61,244 nucleotides of DNA from a virus. The notes beneath the pieces are model-generated. The model saw only the letters and a program-made list of their open reading frames with translations, was not told the DNA's origin and made no database searches. The DNA is taken from positions 1-61,244 of IMG/VR virus record IMGVR_UViG_3300034170_000071. The stretch is one strand, 5' to 3'. A program made the translations under genes and the position numbers. Of the stretch, positions 40,526-48,045 are shown in pieces; within the stretch, counting starts at the first letter, position 1, and the number at the start of each line of letters is the position of its first letter.

Positions 40526-43195
40526 ATGCTAATTGACTTGGCTTTTATTGGCACAGCAGCGGTTTCAATGCGGAGTGCTTTGAAGTACCGCCGCAACTGG
40601 GATAAGAACGGCCCGACCGTTCAACTACTTCGCAAATTTATGCCGCGTGGTTCCAAAGGGTTCCGCGTTTATACGCCCATTGGGCACGCACACGCAATCA
40701 GCGCAATCAATATTCCGTTGCCTGTTCGTTTGGCCGTCCGCAAAGCTGGTTTCCGTATCACGGATTATCTGGCGAAGAAATGCGTAAAGCTGAACGATAA
40801 AGATCAGAGAAACGTGTTCAATATTGGTAAGGTTATTTCCAAGGATGCTGTGGCTAAAGCCGCATTCGACAATGACCCACAATTGCAGAACAGTTCCACC
40901 GCCGAATTTACGCTGGTTGTGTCCTGTCACCCGTATGACATTATCGGTATGTCTACTGGCCGCGACTGGGATGAAACCAGCTGCATGCGCATGAAAGATT
41001 ATCGCGATAAAACAAACGATGGTTCTAACATTCGCTACCTAGAACACGACGTGGCGGAAGGTACTTTAGTTGCCTACGCAATTCGCAGTGAAGACACCAA
41101 CATTGAAAAACCGTTGGGCCGCTGCCTATTGAAACCTTTCCTGCGCGACGATGATTCAGGGACGATTTTCTACCGCCGTGAAACCGACGTATACGGCAAC
41201 CCAGTTCCGGGCATGTCCGAGACGCTGGCACGCTTCCTGCGCAAACTGAATGCCGGTGTGCCTGCTGGTATTTACAAACGCAACGAAAAACTCTACGACG
41301 ACGGCGTGGGGGATCAAGCTGAAAACGAAGGATCTTCTGACGACAATTCGATTGATTGGTCGATGGTTGACGATCAGCAGAAATTGCGCGAACGTCCTGA
41401 ATTGTTTGTGGATTTCGCAAGCTATTTGGTGAAACGGAATAAGGAGGGGGTTACAGACGCAAACGTCGTGATCAATATCCTGATCGACCATGCGAAAACA
41501 ATCGACGCCCGTTTCGTTAAGCCCGTTGCCCGTCTAATCGCGCAGCCTAAATTTGCTGCTGCTTTCTTCGAGCATGCAGCCGCTACCTTTGCCGATTCAG
41601 ACAGTGAGGCGATTGCGAAATTCATGCAATCCCGTGACCTGCGCCATGCGGTTAAGCGTGCGGAAAAGGAAAGTGGAGAGGCGCCGGATTCGTACCTATC
41701 GCTTTCGTTCCTCAGTCCTGCACACGCACACCGTTATTTCCTGCGTGAAGTGAAGCACAACGAGGATAACCTGAATTTCGCAGCACTTAGCGCCGCGTGT
41801 GGTACTGCGCATTTGAATGCCAAGGATATCGAGTCGATTCCGCAGCTGCATAAATACGTGTGGAAATATGCGGAGTTAATTCGCGAAGGTTCCGTGTATG
41901 GTTCGAAAACATTCCAAGAATCCGCGCACCGTATCCTTTCCACCGTGAAGCCATACGTCGGCCCCTACGAATCGTCAGATATTGAAGACATTGGGGAGAC
42001 ACTGGCCGAGGATAAAGACCTCTACAAAGCGCTGGTCGCTTGGTACATCAACTCGATCACCAACAACAAAGACAATTCCACCACCACGAATATTCTGACG
42101 AACATTATCGGTTATCGCCGGTTCTACCGGATGCTGAAAGATCGCCGCGTTCGTAAGCGTTTGCTGGGCCTGAAAAACATTCCAGAAGACGCCCGCGCAA
42201 TTATCGTTCGCGCTATCGGTGGTATCTTTGGTGATCATGACGACCGCGATGCACAGAGTATTCAGCGCGAATTGATTACGCACATTAAGCGCAATCCGAT
42301 GGACTGCCTTTCGTTCGAAACGTACATGGAAATCCTATCGAATGCGGACCTGCTTTATCCGTATATCTGGTTTTCCAATGAAAACGAAATCAATACCGAA
42401 ACCGTTGAACGTTTCCTGCACCGTGCGACAACCCTGCGTAATGCAGCGGCTGAATTTCCGTTTGCCGTTCCGCTCAACGAATGGCAAGAACGCATTTTCC
42501 GTGTGGCAAAAACCTTTGCACTGGTAATTGGCGAGCCTACCGCCGAAGACCAAGAGAATATGCAGGTTGACCCGGCAGTAATGGATATTCTGGTCAAACA
42601 GGGCGGCCTCATGCGTGCCTTGGGTCACTACCGGGTAAACCTTGCCGATTACCCGCAATTGTTGAACGCGGCTACTTATTCCAGTGCAGGCGTGTATCCG
42701 TATGACCTGATCGCAGACGACGACGGCGCGGCGTTTATCCAGAGCCTCAACGGTAAAGACTTGGACGCTACCGCTAGCCTGTTGGGCGCTATGGCCGCAG
42801 ACTTCGGTTCGTTCGGTGTGCCAGTCAGCGCAGCCGCTGGAATGAATCGCGTACTTACCGATATTGCCGCCCCTAAAAAGATCGGTGATTTGGTTCAGGC
42901 AACTCCGGAATATGCGGTGAAACGTTTCAATCTTTTTATCGACGCGATTCGTAAAACTGATCGTTTCATTGCGAAGTTTCCGGAAAACGGTACGCTCGCA
43001 GATTGGCAGAAAGTATTGCCGCAAATGGATGAACAGCACGTCGCACAATTCAACGAGCTTTCCGAGCGCATGCGTAAGGAATCGAAGAGCGTCAAACCTG
43101 TCGCGCAGATGTTTATTATGTTCGCGCATGGCGAAGCTAAGGACGCCCTGAAAGCTGTCATTCCGCCCGACTGGCTGACGATTGAGGATTTGTAA
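40526..43195 (+). CDS. STGR-SCM domain protein, paralogue 3, with variant leader
   Basis: This 889-residue protein's start, MLIDLAFIGTAAVSM, aligns with that of paralogue 2 if three or four residues are inserted between LAF and AAVSM. Then SALKYRRNWDK, ITDYLAKKCVKLNDKDQRNVF, VVSCHPYDIIGMSTGRDWDE, SCMRMKD, EGTLVAYAIR, DTNIEKPLGRCLLKPF, ETDVYGNPVPGM and LYDDGVGD follow. It is closer to paralogue 2 than to 1 in the N-terminal 300 residues; the helical C-terminal part is diverged. It follows the terminator at 40477. Its stop abuts the next gene. Confidence 0.6.
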   Translation: MLIDLAFIGTAAVSMRSALKYRRNWDKNGPTVQLLRKFMPRGSKGFRVYTPIGHAHAISAINIPLPVRLAVRKAGFRITDYLAKKCVKLNDKDQRNVFNIGKVISKDAVAKAAFDNDPQLQNSSTAEFTLVVSCHPYDIIGMSTGRDWDETSCMRMKDYRDKTNDGSNIRYLEHDVAEGTLVAYAIRSEDTNIEKPLGRCLLKPFLRDDDSGTIFYRRETDVYGNPVPGMSETLARFLRKLNAGVPAGIYKRNEKLYDDGVGDQAENEGSSDDNSIDWSMVDDQQKLRERPELFVDFASYLVKRNKEGVTDANVVINILIDHAKTIDARFVKPVARLIAQPKFAAAFFEHAAATFADSDSEAIAKFMQSRDLRHAVKRAEKESGEAPDSYLSLSFLSPAHAHRYFLREVKHNEDNLNFAALSAACGTAHLNAKDIESIPQLHKYVWKYAELIREGSVYGSKTFQESAHRILSTVKPYVGPYESSDIEDIGETLAEDKDLYKALVAWYINSITNNKDNSTTTNILTNIIGYRRFYRMLKDRRVRKRLLGLKNIPEDARAIIVRAIGGIFGDHDDRDAQSIQRELITHIKRNPMDCLSFETYMEILSNADLLYPYIWFSNENEINTETVERFLHRATTLRNAAAEFPFAVPLNEWQERIFRVAKTFALVIGEPTAEDQENMQVDPAVMDILVKQGGLMRALGHYRVNLADYPQLLNAATYSSAGVYPYDLIADDDGAAFIQSLNGKDLDATASLLGAMAADFGSFGVPVSAAAGMNRVLTDIAAPKKIGDLVQATPEYAVKRFNLFIDAIRKTDRFIAKFPENGTLADWQKVLPQMDEQHVAQFNELSERMRKESKSVKPVAQMFIMFAHGEAKDALKAVIPPDWLTIEDL

Positions 43196-43621
43196 ATGGA
43201 ACTTTTCATTGCGTTGGCCGCAGAGGATGTGGGCGCACGGATTTCTGATGGTGTGCGTACCATCCTGAAAAAGTCGTACAGTTCGTTGTTCGCAAACGTG
43301 TTTGTGCGTGTGTACGATATTGAGGACCGCAGTAAATCGGATATCACAATCGTAAAGGAAATGGAAAAGGAATATGCGCCGGTAATGGTGGCGGTCGAGA
43401 ATGCTATTCACGATAATGTGGTATTCATTTTCGCTGTACCAGTTCGGGCGCCTATGCTGCACATGACCAATTCCCCACTGGCATACGCAATTCACGGCAA
43501 CAAAATCGACAGTTTCAAACTTGAGTCGCGTGTTGTACAGGTGCGCGGTGCTGATTACGCAATCGCTGCCACTATTGCGCGCCGGACGCCAAACTTTATT
43601 GATATCGGAATCTCCAAATAA
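43196..43621 (+). CDS. Leader-bearing protein 11, unknown
   Basis: This 141-residue protein has the leader MELFIALAA, followed by a helix (VGARISDGVRTILKKSYSSLF) and a beta-rich domain (VFVRVYDIEDRSKSD; DNVVFIFAVPVRAPMLHM; ESRVVQVRGADYAIAA). No family is recognised. It begins directly after paralogue 3 and its stop overlaps the next ATG. Confidence 0.6.
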   Translation: MELFIALAAEDVGARISDGVRTILKKSYSSLFANVFVRVYDIEDRSKSDITIVKEMEKEYAPVMVAVENAIHDNVVFIFAVPVRAPMLHMTNSPLAYAIHGNKIDSFKLESRVVQVRGADYAIAATIARRTPNFIDIGISK

Positions 43622-43842
43622 TGGAAATACTGATCGCTTTGGCGCGTGCCGGGTCAGCTGAACGATGGGACGCCTTGCCTAGTGTACGTTTCGACCGTGC
43701 AAAGAAGGGGCGCCCGTTGGATGCTGACGGAACGATTAAAAAGAAACGCCGTAGAAAACTGAAAAGTGGACTGATCGACACGCCGTTAAAAGGCGCAGAG
43801 AAACGGCAAATGGATATTCAGGACACGGTTAGATGCCCGTGA
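43621..43842 (+). CDS. Leader-bearing protein 12, small and very basic
   Basis: This 73-residue protein starts with the leader MEILIALAR. The rest is strongly basic (FDRAKKGRPLDADGTIKKKRRRKLKSG), as expected for a small DNA-associated internal head protein, and it resembles T4 internal proteins in size and charge though not in sequence. It is the last leader-bearing gene. No family is recognised. Confidence 0.6.
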   Translation: MEILIALARAGSAERWDALPSVRFDRAKKGRPLDADGTIKKKRRRKLKSGLIDTPLKGAEKRQMDIQDTVRCP

Positions 43843-43849
43843 GGTAGTT

Positions 43850-44113
43850 ATGCCAAAACTGACAATTAAAGGCCGTGCAAAACAAACGGACGGCGTACAA
43901 AACCCGGAACATGATGGCTCTCGCATCTTGCGTTGGGAAGACGACGACAAAATGATGCGCGATGTACCGAAGGCTAAAAAGGCTTCGCTGCTGAAAGACC
44001 GCACACGTTCCGGGCAGCAAGGCGCAATGGCTTTCCCGCACGATTACATCGACAAAATGCACGTGTCCAAATCCAATTGGTTGGGCCGTCTTGAGCGTGG
44101 GCGCCAACGGTGA
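43850..44113 (+). CDS. Small basic protein
   Basis: This 87-residue, basic, largely disordered protein (LTIKGRAKQTDGVQN; SRILRWEDDDKMMRD; KAKKASLLKDRTRSG) has a W-L-x-R-L-x-R-G-R-Q-R end. It lacks the leader. Its stop forms GTGA with the next gene. No family is recognised. Confidence 0.5.
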   Translation: MPKLTIKGRAKQTDGVQNPEHDGSRILRWEDDDKMMRDVPKAKKASLLKDRTRSGQQGAMAFPHDYIDKMHVSKSNWLGRLERGRQR

Positions 44114-44862
44114 CAGAGATAATCATTGACGGCTTCGCCTGCGACAACGAAGACAAAGGACCAGTCGAATCGACCGGTGATTTTCGTGCAATATTTGGCG
44201 ACCCCTTCAAAGACTTTCGGGCTATGACTGCGCCCAAGAACCAGTGGCAAGAAATTGAAATTGATTTGAATCCAATTCCAACCCCAAATCCGTTTTCGCC
44301 GGAAAGTTTCGAGCAAACTTTTCAGCAGGTTTCTAAACCACGTGTAAAAGGTATCGGTGAAGACTGGTTCCGCAACCTGCTGCGTAGTGGTCTACATAAC
44401 GCGGAGCGCAACAAAGAAATCAATCAGAAACGTGCGGAATTGTCGCAGGACGATTTTACGAAATGGTTGGATAGCGCTTATCGCGACGGTAGCGTGGGTG
44501 ATGAACCGAAGTTCACCAAACACAATATGGAAGTGGCCTATCAGGCAGGTGCTGCGAAGAACATCGCAACGGCAAGTGATCCAACGTCGAAGCAGCAACA
44601 TGGCGATCATAAAACCGACATTAAAATTGCGGAGAAAACTAAAACTTCGCAAGATCACAAGATGAAAAAGCAGCGGGCTTTGCAGGCGGCAATCAAACGG
44701 CTGGCCGCAATTAACGGCAAGCGTCCGAAAGATCCAACCAAGATAAAGGCGTGGTCTGATCGTCGGCAAGCGCTGGTGAAACAGATTCAGGAAAAGCGCG
44801 AATCAATTCGTTTTTCTGACAAGCGCGTTTCAGGACTACGGGAGGAACGCCGTGGAAATTGA
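44110..44862 (+). CDS. Unknown protein with basic coiled-coil C-terminus
   Basis: This 250-residue protein starts at GTG 44110 overlapping the previous stop. It has an acidic, Pro-rich N-terminal third (DLNPIPTPNPFSPESFEQTF), a central helical part with FTKWLDSAYRDGSVGDEPKF and HNMEVAYQAGAAKNIA, and a long basic helix at the end (MKKQRALQAAIKRLAAINGKR; RRQALVKQIQEKRESIRF). It overlaps the next gene by 11 bases. No family is recognised; a scaffold-like role is possible but unsupported. Confidence 0.5.
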   Translation: MTEIIIDGFACDNEDKGPVESTGDFRAIFGDPFKDFRAMTAPKNQWQEIEIDLNPIPTPNPFSPESFEQTFQQVSKPRVKGIGEDWFRNLLRSGLHNAERNKEINQKRAELSQDDFTKWLDSAYRDGSVGDEPKFTKHNMEVAYQAGAAKNIATASDPTSKQQHGDHKTDIKIAEKTKTSQDHKMKKQRALQAAIKRLAAINGKRPKDPTKIKAWSDRRQALVKQIQEKRESIRFSDKRVSGLREERRGN

Positions 44863-45238
44863 AATGGAGTTTAAACAGCCTAGCGCGCTAGAACTCAGCA
44901 CCTTGAGTAATCTGGCTTCCATGCTCACCGAGTTCATGCCCGACTGGACAGTTAATTACGTGCGCTGTGAAACGCCTGTCGATCTACGGGATTTCTTCCT
45001 GAATGGTCGCATGTTTAATCGCGCAACGTTCCAAATGTTCCGGTACGATCAGGAATTCTTCGTACATGTGGACTTCCGCGATGCCGTGGAAATCTACGTG
45101 GTTCAAAAGCGATTGTCGGAAGTTATCCGGCGTAAACTTTACATTGTGGATAGGCCGGATAGCCTGAAACTTTTCCGCATAATTACCGATGAATTGGAGA
45201 CTGCCACCAATGGCTATAAAGAAACCCAAGCCGATTAA
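44852..45238 (+). CDS. Unknown small protein
   Basis: This 128-residue protein starts at GTG 44852, translating MEIEMEFKQPSALEL. The first residues faintly resemble the leader but lack the A-[LV]-A part, so it is not counted. The body has strand and helix elements (WTVNYVRCETPVDLRDFFL; FFVHVDFRDAVEIYVVQKRL). No family is recognised. Ribosome site is CTACGGGAGGAAC. Confidence 0.5.
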   Translation: MEIEMEFKQPSALELSTLSNLASMLTEFMPDWTVNYVRCETPVDLRDFFLNGRMFNRATFQMFRYDQEFFVHVDFRDAVEIYVVQKRLSEVIRRKLYIVDRPDSLKLFRIITDELETATNGYKETQAD

Positions 45239-45650
45239 AAAGGCTGTTAAGAAATCGGGCAAGAAACCAAAGGTCAGTGCTGTCGCGGCCCGTGCGCGTA
45301 AACTCGGTTTGACCTCGCACGGTTATGGCCGGTGGGGTAAGAATGGGCGCATCACGCACCGCACGACCGGCAATAAACTGGTCGAGGTGAAGGACAGCAA
45401 ACACAACCGCGTAATGACCAAAGAAGGCCGGGACAAAGCAAAAACCATCCTCGCTAAAATGGGTCAGGAACACACGCAAAAAATGGTGAAAATCAAAATG
45501 GCCCTCAAGAAAGCTGAAGGCCGTGACGATAAAGAAGCCGTCGCCAATCTGAAACAGCTGCTTGCCAAGTCCCAAAAGGAAATGGAAAAAGCACGGGAAC
45601 GTACTTTGAAACTGCACGGTCGCCCGAAGAAACCGGCAGGCGCCGCGTAA
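45210..45650 (+). CDS. Basic helical protein ending the left + strand block
   Basis: This 146-residue, very basic protein (pI clearly high) has an N-terminal Lys-rich tail (KKPKPIKKAVKKSGKKPK), a short conserved-looking RKLGLTSHGYGRWGKNGRITHRTTG, and a long C-terminal helix (KMVKIKMALKKAEGRDDKEAV; LAKSQKEMEKARERTLKLHG). ATG 45210 is preferred for its GGAGACTG ribosome site; ATG 45189 is the alternative. It probably binds DNA. It ends at the bidirectional terminator. Confidence 0.5.
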   Translation: MAIKKPKPIKKAVKKSGKKPKVSAVAARARKLGLTSHGYGRWGKNGRITHRTTGNKLVEVKDSKHNRVMTKEGRDKAKTILAKMGQEHTQKMVKIKMALKKAEGRDDKEAVANLKQLLAKSQKEMEKARERTLKLHGRPKKPAGAA

Positions 45651-45658
45651 CAACACCA

Positions 45659-45710
45659 GAAACGAAAAAAGCCCCGTTTCCTTAATTGGATTCGGGGCTT
45701 TTTTCGTTTC
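45659..45710. terminator. Bidirectional terminator, 18-bp perfect inverted repeat
   Basis: The arms 45659-45676 (GAAACGAAAAAAGCCCCG) and 45693-45710 (CGGGGCTTTTTTCGTTTC) are perfectly complementary around a 16-base loop. The GC core is followed by six T residues on each strand, so it stops transcripts from both the + strand block and the convergent - strand operon. Confidence 0.9.
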
Positions 45711-46012
45711 TACTCGACGATCAGTGCAGACTTTTCAACGAGCCGGATATAACACTCGGTGCCACGCGCGTGCTGTGTAGGGTGAATGAACATGTGCAGC
45801 GTTTCCATGTGACGTGGAATGCCGTGTTCATTTCCCAAATAAACGTGATCACCGAAATCGAAATCAGGGCACCAGTCCAAGATCAGCGCCTTCAATTTCT
45901 CGGCCACTTCCGGCGTACTGCGAAACGTCAAATTGCGACGATCCAACAGAGCCGTAAATGATTTAATGAGCTTTCCGTCTTCGAGGATTTGATGCGTAGG
46001 AAGTAATTCCAT
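45710..46012 (-). CDS. Unknown small protein, last gene of the - strand operon
   Basis: This 100-residue protein has segments KSFTALLDRRNLTFRS and LILDWCPDFDFGDHVYLG followed by HMFIHPTQHARGTECYI, which has clustered histidines and one cysteine. No family is recognised. The stop codon touches the terminator stem, so the operon ends here. Confidence 0.5.
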   Translation of the reverse strand: MELLPTHQILEDGKLIKSFTALLDRRNLTFRSTPEVAEKLKALILDWCPDFDFGDHVYLGNEHGIPRHMETLHMFIHPTQHARGTECYIRLVEKSALIVE

Positions 46013-46019
46013 AAGTCTC

Positions 46020-46340
46020 CTAGAGTTCGATCCGCCCGCAACAGCTGATGATCAGAGTCTGGCCGTGATCGCTTCCGCTGGTGATAACCACGTCGTTAGA
46101 GCGTAGCGCATAATTACCCGTTACCAAGTTGCGGAATTCGTTGTCGCTGAACGCAATGCAGTTGTCGAATTGCTTCGTGAAATCTGCATGAGTATCCAGC
46201 TTACCGCTTACGTACATTACCACAGGAATACGTGCCGACATGGTGCGAAACATTTCGTCGATTTGATCAATGCTCAACGCATCGGATTGGAAAACCGTTT
46301 TGTACGTGTCGATTTTCTTCACGTCGTTCAAAATACTCAC
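46020..46340 (-). CDS. Unknown small protein
   Basis: This 106-residue soluble protein (SILNDVKKIDTYKTVFQSD; IPVVMYVSGKLDTHADF; NDVVITSGSDHGQTLIISC) is mainly beta at the C-terminus, ending CCGRIEL. Its ATG overlaps the DHFR stop, so it is translated with DHFR. No family is recognised. Confidence 0.5.
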   Translation of the reverse strand: MSILNDVKKIDTYKTVFQSDALSIDQIDEMFRTMSARIPVVMYVSGKLDTHADFTKQFDNCIAFSDNEFRNLVTGNYALRSNDVVITSGSDHGQTLIISCCGRIEL

Positions 46341-46858
46341 ATCAAATACTCCGTCACGTTGTAGCGTTCATGTTCTGCAACCGTTTTCCATTCCAGCCGG
46401 TTGACCATTATGTGGTGGAAGAACGACGGATGCACTTTCGCATCACAATCGAACACATCGTGAATATGCGTCACGCGGATTTTCTGCGCACGCATGCGGG
46501 CGTCCTGAATCAGGCGCACACCACCGATAACCCACGCCCATTCTTTCTGCGTGCTTTCGCAAATTACGGTCGCGATTTGAATTGCTTCTTCGAGCGATTT
46601 GGCAACGAAGAAATTCTCGCCACGGCGGATCGACGGAACCACGAAACTTTCACCCGGTGCAGAAGTGACCACGATATGCGGGCGACCGGGAAGCATACGC
46701 CCACCGAAAGATTCCCACGTCTTGCGGCCCATGATCATAGGCTGGCCCATCGTTTGTTCTTTGAACTGCTGCAAATCCCCCGGAAAGTGCCACGGCATTT
46801 TACCGTCTTTGCCGATACCACCGTCTTCGTCACACGCGAAAATAATGCCGAGTTTCAT
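46337..46858 (-). CDS. Dihydrofolate reductase
   Basis: This 173-residue enzyme reduces dihydrofolate with NADPH and so regenerates the cofactor consumed by thymidylate synthase encoded upstream in the same operon. Motifs are IIFACDEDGGIGKDGKMPWH, PGDLQQFKEQT with the substrate-binding acid, MIMGRKTWESFGGRMLPGR (NADPH site), VVTSAPGE and WVIGGVRLIQDA. Length agrees with bacterial DHFR (about 160-170). Start ATG 46858 overlaps the previous stop. No unusual replacement is seen in the active site. Confidence 0.9.
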   Translation of the reverse strand: MKLGIIFACDEDGGIGKDGKMPWHFPGDLQQFKEQTMGQPMIMGRKTWESFGGRMLPGRPHIVVTSAPGESFVVPSIRRGENFFVAKSLEEAIQIATVICESTQKEWAWVIGGVRLIQDARMRAQKIRVTHIHDVFDCDAKVHPSFFHHIMVNRLEWKTVAEHERYNVTEYLM

Positions 46859-47151
46859 TTCAGAATCTCCGGATTAATTTGGCCCACGAAAATGTCACCG
46901 GCATGCTGATTGATCGGGCGCTTTACACGCACGTGAATCATGCCGCGTTGCATATTGGCAGGCGTGGATTTAGGCACCTCGAATTCCTCCGAAATATTCT
47001 TCCGGAAAATCTCAACCGTTGCAGGTGCGCCGCTAACTTCCACCACGTACAGCTTGGAATTGCACAGGGTGCGCAGTAAATGCTGCGTAGCGTCGATTAC
47101 AGGCTGGCGCGGATTTTTGAATGGGCTGGGGCGTTCGTCTTGTTCCCTCAT
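46855..47151 (-). CDS. Unknown small protein
   Basis: This 98-residue protein's polar, Pro-containing N-terminus is followed by an alpha/beta region (PVIDATQHLLRTLCNSKLYVV; PATVEIFRKNISEEFEV; GMIHVRVKRPINQHAG). It overlaps DHFR by four bases and the next upstream gene by four, so the three are coupled. No family is recognised. Confidence 0.5.
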   Translation of the reverse strand: MREQDERPSPFKNPRQPVIDATQHLLRTLCNSKLYVVEVSGAPATVEIFRKNISEEFEVPKSTPANMQRGMIHVRVKRPINQHAGDIFVGQINPEILK

Positions 47152-47450
47152 GCGGCCACCTTACGGCGCTTCGCTTTAGGCACCGTAATGTAGGAATGTT
47201 CCCAATAGCCGGTGATCATTACATGGCCTTCGGGAACTTTGTCACAGGGCGCCACGTAAATATTTGCGTTCTCGCCCTGAAAGCTGGAGACATATTCGTA
47301 ATACGGCGTCTGGTCACGCGGTACGTTCGGGCGGCATTTGTCGATAACGGAAGTAACATCCAAATCGACCTGACCGTCCGTTGTTACCCACGAAACATCA
47401 CCGATGGAAAGCGCCCGTTTTGTTTTATCGCAAACGAGGTAAAGTTTCAC
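47148..47450 (-). CDS. Unknown small protein
   Basis: This 100-residue protein has strand-rich segments (MKLYLVCDKTKRALSIGDV; NIYVAPCDKVPEGHVMITG) and a basic C-terminus (VPKAKRRKVAA). Two cysteines are in CDK triplets that may mirror each other. ATGA-type overlaps link it with both neighbours. No family is recognised. Confidence 0.5.
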   Translation of the reverse strand: MKLYLVCDKTKRALSIGDVSWVTTDGQVDLDVTSVIDKCRPNVPRDQTPYYEYVSSFQGENANIYVAPCDKVPEGHVMITGYWEHSYITVPKAKRRKVAA

Positions 47451-47779
47451 TGGAATTTCTCCAAGATTGTGAGCGCTTGGCGATTCACGGTGGTGATCAG
47501 CCGGATAGGTGCGCCCGTCTTGAACGAAATGCTCGGGTTGAAAACCGGAATGCCTTTGTAGAAACCGACGTGGCCCTCTTCCCGCGATTCAGCTTCGAAG
47601 TAAACATGCTGCTGCATTTCTTTGAACAGCGGAGAGATACGGCAAATCACGATTGCTTTCACAACCTGATCCGGCTTGTCCAATTGCTCCGCAGTGGGCA
47701 GCGCGTAGGCTTGCGTCCAACCGTTGGTGTGTTCGTAGATACGGTCGGAAATGTGGCACGGCATCGCGTAATTTTTCAT
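47447..47779 (-). CDS. Unknown protein with YKGIPV motif
   Basis: This 110-residue protein starts at ATG 47779; a longer frame exists but would run through the neighbouring gene. The C-terminal part has EGHVGFYKGIPVFN, matched by NGHIGWYKGIPVYT near the end of the protein at 48046. It also has VVKAIVICRISPLFKEMQ. The shared motif suggests that part of one gene derives from the other or that both bind a common partner. Function is unknown. Confidence 0.5.
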   Translation of the reverse strand: MKNYAMPCHISDRIYEHTNGWTQAYALPTAEQLDKPDQVVKAIVICRISPLFKEMQQHVYFEAESREEGHVGFYKGIPVFNPSISFKTGAPIRLITTVNRQALTILEKFQ

Positions 47780-47781
47780 GT

Positions 47782-48042
47782 TTACTCCAGTATGACAGCA
47801 CGGTCGTTTCGTTGGATTATTTTCGTTACTTTGCAACCGGTAACAATCTTGGTGCTTCCAAGGTGGAATACCGGCTGCTTTAACAAGTTCTTTTTCTGCA
47901 ACAACTGAAAGCAGCCCTTGGGCCACACGTTGAGGCTCAACAGGATTTCTTCATCGGCTGCCGAAAGCTGTACTTCTTGCGGGCAGAAAATATAATGCAT
48001 GAGAAATTCTTTGCGGCGCTTTGCAAACTGTTCGGCAGTCAT
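47782..48042 (-). CDS. Unknown small protein
   Basis: This 86-residue basic protein has a helical N-terminus (TAEQFAKRRKEFLMHYIFC; SAADEEILLSLNV) and a beta C-terminus (VFHLGSTKIVTGCKVTKII). It lies three bases from each neighbour in a close-packed operon. No family is recognised. Confidence 0.5.
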   Translation of the reverse strand: MTAEQFAKRRKEFLMHYIFCPQEVQLSAADEEILLSLNVWPKGCFQLLQKKNLLKQPVFHLGSTKIVTGCKVTKIIQRNDRAVILE

Positions 48043-48045
48043 TGA

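Noticed and set aside
29208-43842. Leader peptides as Sec signal peptides or lipoprotein signals
   Set aside because: The hydrophobic part is only about seven residues, there is no lipobox Cys, and an acidic second residue is common. AxA-like ends alone are not enough.
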